This document shows, piece by piece, positions 1-11,370 of a stretch of DNA of 64,000 bases (the first letter of the stretch is position 1; each line of letters starts with the position of its first letter). The stretch comes from an uncultured bacterium. Its GTDB lineage: Bacteria > Bacillota > Clostridia > Lachnospirales > Lachnospiraceae. Location: positions 1 to 64,000 of the forward strand of contig CANPIC010000005.1 in the NCBI GenBank assembly GCA_947574055.1, given 5' to 3'. The notes below the pieces were generated by a model. It ran no database searches, had not been told where the DNA came from, and saw nothing but the letters and a program-made list of their open reading frames with translations. The translations under genes and the position numbers were made by a program.

Positions 1-155
1 ACTACCGGCTGCCAAACGGTGGAAATTAAATTTGCGAAAAAATCTTGACACTATCCAAAGCCCCTCTGATTTATTAGAATATATCCCGCCAGAAGAAACA
101 CAGACCCTGCCATAATATCCCTGCCTGGCAAGCATGTTATTGTCATAAACGCCAA

Positions 156-188
156 AACCCCATGGAAGCCGCAAACTCCCATGGGGTT
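156..188 (-). terminator. Putative terminator hairpin downstream of rlmH
   Basis: Inverted repeat aaccccatgg (156-165) / ccatggggtt (179-188); followed on the minus strand by a short T run. Confidence 0.55.
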
Positions 189-241
189 AACAATATAATT
201 CTTATTTTTTTATTTCCAAAAACATCCGTTCCTTTTCACAT

Positions 242-721
242 TTACTTATGGTACGGCGCCCGATTGATAATACGATAACCACGATAGATCTGTTCACACA
301 AAATGACCCTCATCAGCTGATGGGGAAATGTCATATCTGAAAAACTGAGTTTTATATCTGCCTTCTCGCTGACCAGGTGGTGAAGCCCCAGGGACCCGCC
401 TATCACAAACTGGATATGACTTTTTCCCTCCGTGCCGATCTTTTGTAACAAATCCGCGAACTGCAGTGAATCCATCTTTTTCCCTGTTATCTCCAGTGTA
501 ATGACAAAGGCATCTGGTCTGATTCTGGAGAGGAGCCGCTCTCCTTCTTTTTTTCGCACCAGCTCCTCCTGCGCCGCCCCGGCCCCGTCTCTTGTCATTT
601 CGTCGGCCACTTCGACCACTTCCGTTTTACAGTATCCGGAAAGGCGCTTACTATATTCCTCTACTGCCTGCCGGTAAAAGGATTCTTTTATTTTACCTAC
701 ACAAAGGATTGTTATTTTCAT
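242..721 (-). CDS. rlmH: 23S rRNA (pseudouridine1915-N3)-methyltransferase RlmH
   Basis: MKITILCVGKIKE N-terminus, FVIGGSLGL, and C-terminal LSFSDMTFPHQLMRVILCEQIYRGYRIINRAPYHK are RlmH/SPOUT hallmarks. Confidence 0.97.
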   Translation of the reverse strand: MKITILCVGKIKESFYRQAVEEYSKRLSGYCKTEVVEVADEMTRDGAGAAQEELVRKKEGERLLSRIRPDAFVITLEITGKKMDSLQFADLLQKIGTEGKSHIQFVIGGSLGLHHLVSEKADIKLSFSDMTFPHQLMRVILCEQIYRGYRIINRAPYHK

Positions 722-732
722 CTCCTGCCGTC

Positions 733-1425
733 TTACGCCTCAAAAATCTCCGGATAAAATTCATCGATCAGATTATCCAGAAATCCCTCTTCGATATTGA
801 TAAAACTGTGTGAAATGCGTTCGCGGATCAGTTCCGTACGCTTAAAGTATTTTTCTTCTTCCGCTGTGTCCGCCAATGACAGCCCGTTATCTATATTTTC
901 TGCCGTCAGGTTTTCCCGGCACCAGTTCATAATCTGCTCTTTGAGACTGTTTTCAGTCAGTGCTTTTTTCTTATAGGCTTTTGCCGACTGCATGGAACGG
1001 ATCCCTATTACAAGGAAAAGCAGGAACATGGCACCCATAACACCATAACTCAAAAAAGCCGCACTGCCACCCATACGGACAGGGAGCACACCCATAGCTG
1101 ATAACACCACGGCCAACAGGCCCAGTATCCCTACTCCTGTCAGTGTATAACCGGAATCCTTAAAGTCGGCCGCCTTCTGTGCATTGTCTTTGTAAGCCCC
1201 TGGCATTGCCGCCCTTGTCCGTATGATACCATCCGCAGGCGTCTTAGCGTCATCCGCTCCGTCCATCTCGGACACGGACTCCCCCTGCAAGGATTGCGGC
1301 TCTGTCTCCTGCGGCCATCTTTCCTCTGTTTCCTGTGGCAGCGTCTCTACCAGTTCACTGCCACAGTCAGCACATACCGTAATCCCTTCCACATACTCAT
1401 TTCTGCAATTCGGACACCATGCCAT
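733..1425 (-). CDS. Zinc-ribbon membrane protein of unknown function
   Basis: N-terminal CPNCRNEY...CADCG zinc ribbon, two hydrophobic segments in the middle. Confidence 0.7.
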   Translation of the reverse strand: MAWCPNCRNEYVEGITVCADCGSELVETLPQETEERWPQETEPQSLQGESVSEMDGADDAKTPADGIIRTRAAMPGAYKDNAQKAADFKDSGYTLTGVGILGLLAVVLSAMGVLPVRMGGSAAFLSYGVMGAMFLLFLVIGIRSMQSAKAYKKKALTENSLKEQIMNWCRENLTAENIDNGLSLADTAEEEKYFKRTELIRERISHSFINIEEGFLDNLIDEFYPEIFEA

Positions 1426-1559
1426 GGTTGTTCCTCCTATTCCAGTACCGCATCCAGCCTTCCGCTACCTCTTCCCCGGAATGTTTCACGTCTGCTCTGC
1501 AGCCGTTCCTCATTCCATGCAGCGTCCCCGGGATGCTGTTTCCAGTACCGCGTTTGTTT

Positions 1560-2945
1560 TTATTTCCCGCTCAGGTATTCGTCAATGCCTTTTGCGCCCG
1601 CTTTGCCGGCTCCCATCGCCAATATGACGGTGGCAGCACCGGTCACGGCGTCACCGCCGGCATAGACGCCTTCTTTTGTAGTCTTGCCGTGCTCTTCGTC
1701 TGCGATGATGCATTTCCATTTATTTACTTCCAGTCCTTCTGTCGTGGAAGAGATCAGTGGATTGGGCGATGTTCCCAGGGACATGATCACCGTGTCTGCA
1801 TCAATGACAAATTCCGAATCCGGAATCACGACCGGTCTTCTTCTGCCGGAATCATCCGGTTCTCCCAGTTCCATACGGATACACCTGATACCGCTGACCC
1901 AGCCATTTTCATCAGCAAGAATCTCCACCGGATTTGTCAGCAGATCAAATATGATCCCCTCTTCTTTGGCATGATGTACTTCTTCCACTCTGGCGGGAAG
2001 TTCTTCCTCGCTTCTTCTGTAGACAATATGTACTTCGCTTCCCAGACGCAGTGCTGTCCTGGCCGCGTCCATAGCCACATTGCCTCCGCCCACCACGGCC
2101 ACCTTCTTGCCATGCATGATAGGTGTCCTTGCCTTTTCGTCAAAGGCCTTCATCAGATTGCTTCTCGTCAGATATTCATTGGCAGAAAATACACCATTGG
2201 CCTGTTCTCCCGGAATCCCCATAAACTTGGGAAGACCCGCACCGGAACCGATAAAGACTGCGTCAAATCCTTCCTCTTCCATCAACTCATCAATGGTCGT
2301 GGATTTGCCGATCACCACATCCGTTTCGATCTTTACCCCCAGCGCCATTACGTTTTCAATCTCTCTGCGCACCACTTTTTCCTTGGGAAGACGAAATTCC
2401 GGAATCCCGTACACCAGTACGCCTCCCGCCTCGTGAAGTGCTTCAAAGATGGTCACGTCATAGCCCATTCTCGCCAGATCACCCGCACAGGTAAGCCCTG
2501 CCGGGCCAGAGCCGATCACAGCTACTTTTTTACCCTTCTTTTCCGCCGCCCCGTCCGGCTTTATGCCGTTCTCACCGGCCCAGTCGGCAGCAAAACGTTC
2601 CAGTTTACCGATAGAAACGGGATCTCCTTTGATCCCTCTGATACACTTTCCTTCACACTGGCTCTCCTGGGGGCACACCCGGCCACACACTGCCGGAAGT
2701 GCGCTGGAATTGCTGATAATCCGGTAAGCCTCTTCCATCTTTCCCTCTTTGATCTGTGCGATAAAACCGGGGATATCAATGGCTACCGGACAGCCTTTGA
2801 CACACTGGGCATTTTTGCAGTTGATACACCGCGCCGCTTCCTCCATCGCCTCTTCCCGGTTGTACCCCAGGCATACTTCCTCAAAATTGCAGGCACGCAC
2901 CGCGGGTTCCTGCTCACGTACCGGTACTTTCTTTAACACATCCAT
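1560..2945 (-). CDS. nfnB: NADH-dependent reduced ferredoxin:NADP+ oxidoreductase large subunit (NfnB/NfnL; GltD-like)
   Basis: CINCKNAQCVKGCPVAIDIPGFI, GSGPAGLTCAGDLARMGYDVTIFE, GGGNVAMDAARTALRLG; overlaps the FNR-like partner gene by 1 nt. Confidence 0.85.
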   Translation of the reverse strand: MDVLKKVPVREQEPAVRACNFEEVCLGYNREEAMEEAARCINCKNAQCVKGCPVAIDIPGFIAQIKEGKMEEAYRIISNSSALPAVCGRVCPQESQCEGKCIRGIKGDPVSIGKLERFAADWAGENGIKPDGAAEKKGKKVAVIGSGPAGLTCAGDLARMGYDVTIFEALHEAGGVLVYGIPEFRLPKEKVVRREIENVMALGVKIETDVVIGKSTTIDELMEEEGFDAVFIGSGAGLPKFMGIPGEQANGVFSANEYLTRSNLMKAFDEKARTPIMHGKKVAVVGGGNVAMDAARTALRLGSEVHIVYRRSEEELPARVEEVHHAKEEGIIFDLLTNPVEILADENGWVSGIRCIRMELGEPDDSGRRRPVVIPDSEFVIDADTVIMSLGTSPNPLISSTTEGLEVNKWKCIIADEEHGKTTKEGVYAGGDAVTGAATVILAMGAGKAGAKGIDEYLSGK

Positions 2946-3835
2946 TATTTGTCACCTCCGCAGTTTCCGCACCCGCCATGATGGGTGTCACCTTCCTGTT
3001 CCCGTAAAAGCGCTCTGCCTTCCGCCGTCTTATAGATCTGCTGACGCTTCATCGCCTGGTCAAAATCCACTTTATGTCCGTCAAATTCCGGCCCGTCCAC
3101 ACAGGCAAACTTCACTTCGCCGCCTACTGTCACTCGGCAGGCTCCGCACATACCTGTCCCGTCCACCATTATGGGATTCAGGCTCACCACTGTGGGAATA
3201 TGTAACTGCTCTGTCATCTTGCAGACAAATTTCATCATGATCATCGGTCCGATGGCTATGCACACATCATAGATCTTGCCTTCTTTTTCCACCAGATCCT
3301 GTATGGTCTGTGTCACCATCCCGCTCCTACCATAAGAACCATCATCTGTCGTAACATACAGATTGCCCGCCACAGCTTTCATTTCCTCTTCCAGTATGAG
3401 CAGTTCTTTCGTCTTGGCACCTACAATCACATCTGCCTGCACCCCGTTTTCATGCAGCCATTTCACCTGAGGATATACCGGAGCTGTCCCTACGCCGCCG
3501 GCCACAAACAGGATTTTCTTTTGTTGCAGTGCTGCCGGTTCTTCTGAGATCAGTTCAGAGGCACATCCAAGAGGCCCTGCAAAATCGCGGAAACCATCGC
3601 CCGCCTGCAGGCCGGCCATCCGTTTTGTCTCGGCTCCCACCCCCTGAAATACAATGGTCACAGTGCCTGCCTGCCTGTCATAGTCACAGATTGTCAGGGG
3701 AATCCGCTCCCCCTCCTCATCCATTCGCACGATCACAAACTGCCCTGGCTGGCACGATTTTGCCACCCGGGCCGCCTTAACGACCATCAGATAGATATTT
3801 TCCGTCAATTCTCTGGCTTCCAAAATCTGAAACAT
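2945..3835 (-). CDS. nfnA: Sulfide/dihydroorotate dehydrogenase-like FAD/NAD-binding subunit (NfnA/NfnS)
   Basis: FNR-like fold motifs (GQFVIVRMDEEGERIPLTICD, GGVGTAPVYPQ) and C-terminal 2Fe-2S ligands (MCGACRVTVGGEVKFACVDGPEFDGH). Confidence 0.85.
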   Translation of the reverse strand: MFQILEARELTENIYLMVVKAARVAKSCQPGQFVIVRMDEEGERIPLTICDYDRQAGTVTIVFQGVGAETKRMAGLQAGDGFRDFAGPLGCASELISEEPAALQQKKILFVAGGVGTAPVYPQVKWLHENGVQADVIVGAKTKELLILEEEMKAVAGNLYVTTDDGSYGRSGMVTQTIQDLVEKEGKIYDVCIAIGPMIMMKFVCKMTEQLHIPTVVSLNPIMVDGTGMCGACRVTVGGEVKFACVDGPEFDGHKVDFDQAMKRQQIYKTAEGRALLREQEGDTHHGGCGNCGGDK

Positions 3836-3905
3836 AATTTTCTCCTTTTTCTTTACAAATATAGTAAATTATCCTGCCGCCAAATGCAACATTCATCTTT
3901 TTCCA

Positions 3906-5315
3906 TCAAAAAGAGACAACAGAATAATGCCCGTCATCCGTTGTGGCCGCCGTATAAAGCCCCCCTGTCTCCGCATCCACACAATACATATTTCCTGTCC
4001 TTGTGTTTACACCGGTTGGATCTTCATAATATTCCACCACAAGAAAATAATTTCTCTCATTGATCGAAATGGCACTGCTGCACACGTACAGATTCCGTCC
4101 GCCCTTTCCCGGTACGGAACAGTCTGTATCCGCAATCACCCCTTTTTCCATCAACCCCACCACAAGCAGATTCATGGCACTTTCCAGATTGAGGACGGAT
4201 TCAAAGACAAAGGCATAATCCCGTCTGACCACTTCACTGGCTGCCCCATCCTCACTGTAAGAAATAAACCGATAGGAACTGCCGCCTATAGGAAGGGCAA
4301 TGGGATTGTTATAAGGAATACTGTCTCTGGTCGGCGTACTGCCGTCGACCGTATAATACACCTGCTCTCCCTTGGGAACCGTCACTGAGATCATTTGCGG
4401 ACTTGTATACTCGCCAGAATCCGGCATGACTTCCGGTTCATGTGCCTTATCCAGATGGATCTGATAAATCTGTACCGCCGTTTCACTCTGTATGCCATAG
4501 TCATTGACAAAATACGCTCTTACCGTATAAATTCCGTCTTCCAGAACGATAGAGTTGCGATAAACGGCACTCTTTTCATCCGGCTGACTGCCATCCAACG
4601 TATAATACACGGTTCCGGTGGTATTTGTAGTCAGCTTCAGTGACAATATCTCGTCATAAGTACCCTGTTCATGACTGAACTGGGGAGGATTGGCAATATA
4701 TTTGGTAAAAGTATTGATAATCTTCTCCGAACCACCGGAACGGATCAGTGCATTGATCTTTTCATACTCTCCTTCTTTTTCATAAATAGCAATCAGATTT
4801 CGGTAAGCATCCTCATTTTCCCGGTCTGTGTCCAGTACACTCTCAAATGTGGCGATCGCATATTCTGTCTGCCCATCCAGAACATAATACGCCCCCAGCA
4901 TATTTTTTATATTCAGATCGGTATTGTCCAGCTCAACGGCCCGCAGCATGTATGCAATCGCTTTATCATACTTCTTTTCTTCTGCGTTTTCCTGCGCTTT
5001 TGCAAGCTGTTTTTCCAGACTGTTTCTCTGATCCGCCACAAAAAATCCTGCAGCCAACGCTATTATCAGAATCACTGCCGTGACGGCAGAATAAAAACGC
5101 AGTTTTCCGTTTTTCTTTTCCTCCCATGCCTGACGCCGCTGTTCTTCTTCCTGCTGTTCACTCTCTATCAGATTGCTGGTAATGCCTTCCAGGACATCAC
5201 TTACCTTCTCTTCTATCTCCGGCTCAAAATCAGGGACAAGCTGTATCTCATATCCGCAGTGGGAACAGTACAGTTTTCCCTCATCTATCTCATTTCCGCA
5301 GTTCAAGCATTTCAT
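3906..5315 (-). CDS. Zinc-ribbon / TM / TPR protein with two chitobiase C-terminal-like (CHB_HEX_C) repeats
   Basis: CLNCGNEIDEGKLYCSHCG, TM AVTAVILIIALAAGFFVA, TPR-like region, VYYTLDGSQPDEKS and VYYTVDGSTPTRDS repeats. Confidence 0.75.
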   Translation of the reverse strand: MKCLNCGNEIDEGKLYCSHCGYEIQLVPDFEPEIEEKVSDVLEGITSNLIESEQQEEEQRRQAWEEKKNGKLRFYSAVTAVILIIALAAGFFVADQRNSLEKQLAKAQENAEEKKYDKAIAYMLRAVELDNTDLNIKNMLGAYYVLDGQTEYAIATFESVLDTDRENEDAYRNLIAIYEKEGEYEKINALIRSGGSEKIINTFTKYIANPPQFSHEQGTYDEILSLKLTTNTTGTVYYTLDGSQPDEKSAVYRNSIVLEDGIYTVRAYFVNDYGIQSETAVQIYQIHLDKAHEPEVMPDSGEYTSPQMISVTVPKGEQVYYTVDGSTPTRDSIPYNNPIALPIGGSSYRFISYSEDGAASEVVRRDYAFVFESVLNLESAMNLLVVGLMEKGVIADTDCSVPGKGGRNLYVCSSAISINERNYFLVVEYYEDPTGVNTRTGNMYCVDAETGGLYTAATTDDGHYSVVSF

Positions 5316-5357
5316 TCCTACGTACCCTTTCTGTAGAAGTGGGATAAAGGAAACGCC

Positions 5358-6218
5358 TTACCTGCCGGCCTCTCTTCCTTTCCCGCACACCGCCAGCATA
5401 CAGTTTTTCATCAGCATGGCTATTGTCATGGGGCCCACCCCACCGGGAACGGGCGTAATGGCACTGCACCTTTCCTCCACATCCGCAAAATCCACATCAC
5501 CGCACAGTTTTCCGGCTTCATTTCTGTGAATTCCCACATCGACAACCACCGCACCCTCTTTGATATATTCCCTGTTTATCATTTTCGGTTTGCCAACGGC
5601 AACCACCAGGATATCCGCCTGCCTGCACAGCGCTTTCAGATTTTCGGTTTTGGAATGGGCGATGGTCACAGTGGCATTTTCCCGCAGAAGCAGCAATGCC
5701 ACAGGTTTACCCACGATATTGCTCCGTCCCACTACCACACAATTTCTGCCAGCCAGTTCCACACCGGAGCGCCTGAGCAGTTCCACAATTCCCGCCGGTG
5801 TACAGGGCAGAAAGCCCGGACGACCGATACAGAGCGCACCTGTATTGCTCTGATGGAATCCGTCCACATCCTTATCCGGCGAGATAGCATCGATCACTTT
5901 GTCCTCATCAATATGCACAGGCAGAGGAAGCTGCACAAGAATACCGTTACATTCCTCCATCCGGTTAAGTTTATCAATCAATGCCAGCAGTTCTTCCTCC
6001 GTCGTCTCTTCCGGCAACTCATATGCCAGGGATTTGATCCCTACATAGGCGCAGGCTTTTTTCTTATTATTGACGTAAACACAGGAGGCCGGATCACTGC
6101 CAACCTGAACCACTGCCAGAGTGACTTCTTTTCCTTCCCTGCGCAGCGCCTCTATCTTCTCTTTTACCTCATCCCTAATCTGTCCGGAAACCGCCTTTCC
6201 GTCTATTATTTTCGCCAT
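5358..6218 (-). CDS. folD: Bifunctional methylene-THF dehydrogenase/methenyl-THF cyclohydrolase
   Basis: YVNNKKKACAYVGI, PSKDVDGF-type SPDKDVDGFH, VVVGRSNIVGKPVALLLL, TPVPGGVGPMTIAMLMKN. Confidence 0.97.
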   Translation of the reverse strand: MAKIIDGKAVSGQIRDEVKEKIEALRREGKEVTLAVVQVGSDPASCVYVNNKKKACAYVGIKSLAYELPEETTEEELLALIDKLNRMEECNGILVQLPLPVHIDEDKVIDAISPDKDVDGFHQSNTGALCIGRPGFLPCTPAGIVELLRRSGVELAGRNCVVVGRSNIVGKPVALLLLRENATVTIAHSKTENLKALCRQADILVVAVGKPKMINREYIKEGAVVVDVGIHRNEAGKLCGDVDFADVEERCSAITPVPGGVGPMTIAMLMKNCMLAVCGKGREAGR

Positions 6219-6232
6219 ATATCTCCTTCTTT

Positions 6233-7903
6233 CTAAAACAATCCTGTTATCCGTCCTGTCTCATCCACATCAATATCATACGCCGCCGGATGCGCCGGAA
6301 GTCCGGGCATGGTCATGACCGTTCCGGTTAGTGCCACAAGAAAACCGGCCCCCGCACAGACATAAACCTCTCTTACGGTAAGCGTAAAGCCCTCCGGCCT
6401 GCCAAGCAGAGCCGGATCATCCGACAGCGAATACTGTGTCTTGGCCATGCAGACCGGCAGATTACCATATCCCTGTGCTTCCAGTCTGTCTATCTGTTTT
6501 CCTGCATTTCCTGTATAGACTACGGCGCCGGCGCCATAGATTTCCCTGGCAACGGTCCCGATCTTCTCCCTGATGGGCAGATTCTCATCATACAATGGTC
6601 TGAAATGGCTCTCTTTTGTCTCCAGCGTGTGAAGGACCTTTTCCGCCAGAGATATGCCGCCTTCCCCGCCTTTTTCCCAGACACGGGCCAGCGCGAACTC
6701 ACAGCCCCGTGCCTGACAGAACTCTCTTACAAAAGCCACCTCTGCCTCCGTATCCGTAACGAAGGCATTCAGGGCCACTACTACAGGCACACCATATTTA
6801 TGCAGGTTTTCCATATGCTTTTCCAGATTGGAGATTCCTGCCGCCAGCGCTTTGAGATTTTCGCTTCCAAGCTGCGCTTTGGGCACACCGCCATTATATT
6901 TCAGTGCCCGGATGGTCGCCACCAGCACTGCCGCATCCACATCCAGACCGGCCGCACGGCATTTGATATCAAAAAACTTCTCGGCTCCCAAATCTGCCCC
7001 GAAGCCGGCTTCCGTTATGATATAATCCGCCATCCCCAGAGCTGCCTTGGTGGCGCGCACGGAATTACATCCATGCGCAATGTTGGCGAAAGGACCACCA
7101 TGAATTAAGACCGGCGTATGCTCCAGGGTCTGTATCAGATTCGGTTTCATGGCATCCTTCAGCAGCGCCGCCATTGCACCCACCGCCTGCAACTGCCCGG
7201 CCGTTACCGCCTGCCCGTCATACGTATATGCCACCACCATCCTCGAAAGACGCTTCTTCAGATCTTTCATATCTTCCGCCAGACAGAGCACCGCCATGAT
7301 CTCGGAAGCGACCGTGATCACAAAGTGATCTTCCCGCACCACGCCGTCCGCCTTACTGCCCAGACCAATGACAAGATGACGCAACGTGCGGTCATTCATA
7401 TCCAGGCACCGTTTCCAGACCACACTCCCCGGATCAATCCCCAGACTGTTTCCCTGCTGCATATGATTGTCAAGCAGGGCAGCCAGCAGATTGTTGGCAG
7501 ATGTAACCGCATGAAAATCACCTGTAAAATGCAGATTCAGATCTTCCATCGGTACCACCTGCGCATAACCGCCCCCGGCTGCACCGCCTTTGATACCAAA
7601 GCAGGGACCCAGAGACGGCTCCCGAAGCACCGTCACCGCCCGTTTTCCCAGTCTGCCAAAAGCCTGCCCCAGTCCTACGCTGACCGTCGTCTTGCCTTCC
7701 CCTGCCGGCGTGGGATTGATGGCTGTCACCAGTATTAATTTCCCCCGGGGGTGCTGTCCGGCTCTTGCCAGCGCGGCGTCGGAAATCTTGGCTTTATATC
7801 TGCCATACAGTTCCAGTTCCTCTTCGGCAAGGGACAGCTTTTTTGCGATCCCGATTATCGGTTCCATTCTGGCTTCCTGCGCGATCTGAATATCAGTCTT
7901 CAT
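6233..7903 (-). CDS. fhs: Formate-tetrahydrofolate ligase
   Basis: [18 protein letters not shown]-loop, [35 protein letters not shown]; start set at [11 protein letters not shown]. Confidence 0.97.
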   Translation of the reverse strand: MKTDIQIAQEARMEPIIGIAKKLSLAEEELELYGRYKAKISDAALARAGQHPRGKLILVTAINPTPAGEGKTTVSVGLGQAFGRLGKRAVTVLREPSLGPCFGIKGGAAGGGYAQVVPMEDLNLHFTGDFHAVTSANNLLAALLDNHMQQGNSLGIDPGSVVWKRCLDMNDRTLRHLVIGLGSKADGVVREDHFVITVASEIMAVLCLAEDMKDLKKRLSRMVVAYTYDGQAVTAGQLQAVGAMAALLKDAMKPNLIQTLEHTPVLIHGGPFANIAHGCNSVRATKAALGMADYIITEAGFGADLGAEKFFDIKCRAAGLDVDAAVLVATIRALKYNGGVPKAQLGSENLKALAAGISNLEKHMENLHKYGVPVVVALNAFVTDTEAEVAFVREFCQARGCEFALARVWEKGGEGGISLAEKVLHTLETKESHFRPLYDENLPIREKIGTVAREIYGAGAVVYTGNAGKQIDRLEAQGYGNLPVCMAKTQYSLSDDPALLGRPEGFTLTVREVYVCAGAGFLVALTGTVMTMPGLPAHPAAYDIDVDETGRITGLF

Positions 7904-7937
7904 CCTTTTCTCTCCTTCGGTGACGGGGTTTTCCTTC

Positions 7938-10754
7938 CTATACACATTCTTCTATAAACTGTTCAAACGCTTCCATACTCATCAGAATCTTCCGGGGTTT
8001 CGTCCCTTCTTCTTCCCCTACCACACCGGCCTCGTACAACTGATCCATAATCCTGGCCGCACGGTTAAAGCCGATTTTAAAAGCCCTTTGCAACTGTCCG
8101 ATCGACGCTTTCTCTTTATCAATGATAAATCTGCCGGCATCCACAAAATATTCATCCCGGCCGGCCGCATTGCCGCCCGCTCCCTGCCCTCCAGATGTGC
8201 TTCTCATACTCTGAATCTGCTCCTGCACATCCTCATTATATACATTACCTATGGCCTGGTTTTTCAGAAAATCAACGACATCGCTCACTTCCTTATCAGA
8301 AACAAAAGCACCCTGAACACGGACCGGCTTGGGATACCCCTGGGGATAAAACAGCATATCGCCTTTGCCCAACAGCTTTTCCGCACCGTTCATATCCAGA
8401 ATCGTCCGGGAATCCACACCGCTGGAAACGGCAAAAGCCACACGGCTGGGCATATTGGCCTTAATCAGCCCGGTAATGACATCCACACTGGGCCTCTGTG
8501 TGGCAATGATCAGGTGAATACCGGCGGCTCTGGCCAGCTGTGCCAGACGGCAGATCGACTCTTCCACCTCTCCGGGCGCCACCATCATCAGGTCTGCCAA
8601 CTCATCCACAATGATTACGATCTGCGGCATCTTGGCTGGCGCATCCTCTCCGGTCATAACCTCCACTTTTTTGTTATAGCCCTTCATATCCCGTACATTA
8701 AGATCCGCAAACTTCTTATAACGGTCTGTCATTTCCGCCACACCCCAGTGCAGAGCGCCGGCGGCTTTTTTCGGATCGGTAACGACCGGTATCAGCAAAT
8801 GGGGAATCCCGTTATACACACTCAGTTCCACCACTTTGGGATCTATCATGATCAGCTTCACATCATCCGGTGAGGCCTTGTACAAAATACTCATAATCAA
8901 TGTATTGATACATACACTCTTGCCGGAGCCGGTGGAGCCGGCAATGAGCATATGCGGCATCTTGGCAATATCCGTCACGACCGTTTTCCCTGCAATATCT
9001 TTACCAACCGCAAAGGCAAGATTGGCGGGAAAGGTCTGAAATTCTTTGCTCTCCAGCAAATCCCGCAAAAATACCATCGCGTTTTCCCGGTTTGGCACCT
9101 CGATGCCGACCGCCGCTTTGCCCGGAATCGGCGCTTCGATCCGGATGTCCGTTGCCGCCAGGTTCAGTTTGATATCATCAGTGAGACTGACAATCTTACT
9201 TACCTTTACCCCCGGCTCCGGCTGTAATTCATAACGGGTCACCGCCGGTCCCTGACTGATATCGGTAACGGTTACTTTTACCCCAAATGTCTGGAGGGTC
9301 TGCTGCAAATGAATGGCTGTCTCCCGCAGCTGTGCTTTCGTATCGCCCGAACCTTTGTTATCCCCTTTATTGAGCAGATTAAGCGGCGGAAATGCATATT
9401 TTTCCAGCCGCGTCGTATGCTTTTTCTCACCGTTTGCCGCCTGCGGCGCTGCCACCGCTGTCTGCGCGGCGCCGGAACTGTTCCCTGCCTTTTTCTCTCT
9501 GCCGCTCTCAAAAGCCTGTGGTCTGCGATCTGCCGACGCCTTCTCTTCTCCGGGCAAAGGCTCCGGCTCAGTGGCCGGAACGTCCGGCTCCCGGAATCCG
9601 GATACTGCCTGTCCTTCTTCAAAAACAAAGGAGGTATCCTCCGGTATATGCACGGAGTCCGTCCCTTCCTCCGCCTCCATATAAGACAGATCTTCCGGCA
9701 GGGAGACTTCCGTCATATTCCCCGGCTGATATGGCTGGATATGAAGCTGCGGCATGGCAGAGACCGGCTCCGGTCCTCCGGCGGATGCAACCGTCCTGTC
9801 TTCTCCGGCCTTTTTTCGCCTCTTTCCCGCCGCACTTTCTTCCTCTGCACCGGCTGTATGGATGCGTATCCGCTCCGTCCCGGCAGTCTCTTCCTCATTT
9901 AAGACAATCTCATGAATATCATCCCCATGCGCGGATTCCCGCCCCGGCTTCTCCTTTGCCAGCGCCGTATCCAATATGACGCCACTGACCTTCCGGTCCA
10001 TGCGCAGTATCTTCTCCTGCTCTTCCTGCTCCCGCTTCAGCCGCATCTCTTCCTGGCGCCGATGCTCCTCTAACCGCCGGCGCTCACTGCGCTCCCGCCT
10101 GCGGTTAGAGTCCTCCACGGCACTCTCATATACCTTACGGCTGCCTGCCCGGACCCCTTTTAAAAGAGATTTCTCCGTGATGATTACAATACAGATAATC
10201 GCCAGTACAATCAGGACCAGTATCGTTCCTGTCTTATCCAGCAAGTGATTGAGCAGATAGGCAACAGAACCAAACAGGATGCCTCCGCCCCGCCGGTTCT
10301 CACTGCTGTGTTCATAAAAAGCCAGAATATCATACTCACGCAGACCTGAGACAATCCCCCCTGTCATATCCAGGATGATACCTGCCAGAAAAACAAGGAC
10401 TACCCCGGCGGCCAGTTTGATCATGGCCACACTCTCGCCCCTGTTTGCCAGTCTGAATGCCACTGCCAGAAAAATAAGGATCGGCGCCGCATAAGCTGGC
10501 ATGCCGAAGATACCAAACAGAAAATGGCTCACGGCATCACCCACCGGCCCGATCAGTCCGAAATTGCACAAAAATAAAAGGACAGCCAGCGCCAGCACAA
10601 CGATCAGCGATATCTCGTCGCGCAGACTGCTCTCAGGCACACTGCTTCGCGCCGCAGAGGTACTCTGCCTGCCCTTTCCCTTACCGTTTCCTGTATTTTG
10701 TTTTTTTCTGCTTCCTTTTGCTGCTGCCACACTCTCACCTGCCGCTGATATCAC
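7938..10754 (-). CDS. ftsK: DNA translocase FtsK/SpoIIIE
   Basis: N-terminal TM segments, Walker [40 protein letters not shown]-terminal gamma winged helix. Confidence 0.95.
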   Translation of the reverse strand: MISAAGESVAAAKGSRKKQNTGNGKGKGRQSTSAARSSVPESSLRDEISLIVVLALAVLLFLCNFGLIGPVGDAVSHFLFGIFGMPAYAAPILIFLAVAFRLANRGESVAMIKLAAGVVLVFLAGIILDMTGGIVSGLREYDILAFYEHSSENRRGGGILFGSVAYLLNHLLDKTGTILVLIVLAIICIVIITEKSLLKGVRAGSRKVYESAVEDSNRRRERSERRRLEEHRRQEEMRLKREQEEQEKILRMDRKVSGVILDTALAKEKPGRESAHGDDIHEIVLNEEETAGTERIRIHTAGAEEESAAGKRRKKAGEDRTVASAGGPEPVSAMPQLHIQPYQPGNMTEVSLPEDLSYMEAEEGTDSVHIPEDTSFVFEEGQAVSGFREPDVPATEPEPLPGEEKASADRRPQAFESGREKKAGNSSGAAQTAVAAPQAANGEKKHTTRLEKYAFPPLNLLNKGDNKGSGDTKAQLRETAIHLQQTLQTFGVKVTVTDISQGPAVTRYELQPEPGVKVSKIVSLTDDIKLNLAATDIRIEAPIPGKAAVGIEVPNRENAMVFLRDLLESKEFQTFPANLAFAVGKDIAGKTVVTDIAKMPHMLIAGSTGSGKSVCINTLIMSILYKASPDDVKLIMIDPKVVELSVYNGIPHLLIPVVTDPKKAAGALHWGVAEMTDRYKKFADLNVRDMKGYNKKVEVMTGEDAPAKMPQIVIIVDELADLMMVAPGEVEESICRLAQLARAAGIHLIIATQRPSVDVITGLIKANMPSRVAFAVSSGVDSRTILDMNGAEKLLGKGDMLFYPQGYPKPVRVQGAFVSDKEVSDVVDFLKNQAIGNVYNEDVQEQIQSMRSTSGGQGAGGNAAGRDEYFVDAGRFIIDKEKASIGQLQRAFKIGFNRAARIMDQLYEAGVVGEEEGTKPRKILMSMEAFEQFIEECV

Positions 10755-10869
10755 AAAACACCACCGTACAAAGACACTGCCGACGGCTTATATCCAAAAT
10801 TGCACATTGTTGAGTATAGCACTTTTTTCCTCTGCTTGCAACGAGAAACCTTTCATAAGCAGCGGCTTT

Positions 10870-11370
10870 TTATTTGCTGTCTGTTTTACCGCTGTTGATA
10901 TAATTAATCAGCCCCTCCGCCTGGATGATTCTTTGCATAAACTCGGGAAATGCCTGTCCCTGCCAGGATTTTCCACTGGTAACATCCGTTATCAGACCAC
11001 TGTCAAAGTCGATTTCCACCAGATCTCCCGCTTCGATCTCCCGTGCCGCACCGGGACATTCAATGATGGGGAGGCCGATATTAATGGCGTTGCGATAAAA
11101 GATGCGGGCAAAGGTTTCCGCTATCACGCAGCTGACCCCCGCCGCCTTGATGGCTATGGGCGCATGCTCCCGGGAAGAACCACATCCAAAATTTTTATTG
11201 GCTACAATCATATCGCCTTCTTTCACCTTTTGGATAAATTCCTGGTCAATATCCTCCATGCAATGAGCCGCCAATTCCTTCGGATCAGAAGAATTGAGAT
11301 ACCTGGCGGGAATGATCACGTCTGTATCCACATTGTCTCCATATTTAAAAACACTGCCTTTTGCTTTCAT
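10870..11370 (-). CDS. leuD: 3-isopropylmalate dehydratase small subunit
   Basis: [38 protein letters not shown]; 4-nt overlap with leuC. Confidence 0.95.
   Translation of the reverse strand: MKAKGSVFKYGDNVDTDVIIPARYLNSSDPKELAAHCMEDIDQEFIQKVKEGDMIVANKNFGCGSSREHAPIAIKAAGVSCVIAETFARIFYRNAINIGLPIIECPGAAREIEAGDLVEIDFDSGLITDVTSGKSWQGQAFPEFMQRIIQAEGLINYINSGKTDSK

Noticed and set aside
1419-2936. 505-aa plus-strand ORF
   Set aside because: Antisense to nfnB; composition typical of a shadow ORF and the nfnB frame has clear family motifs
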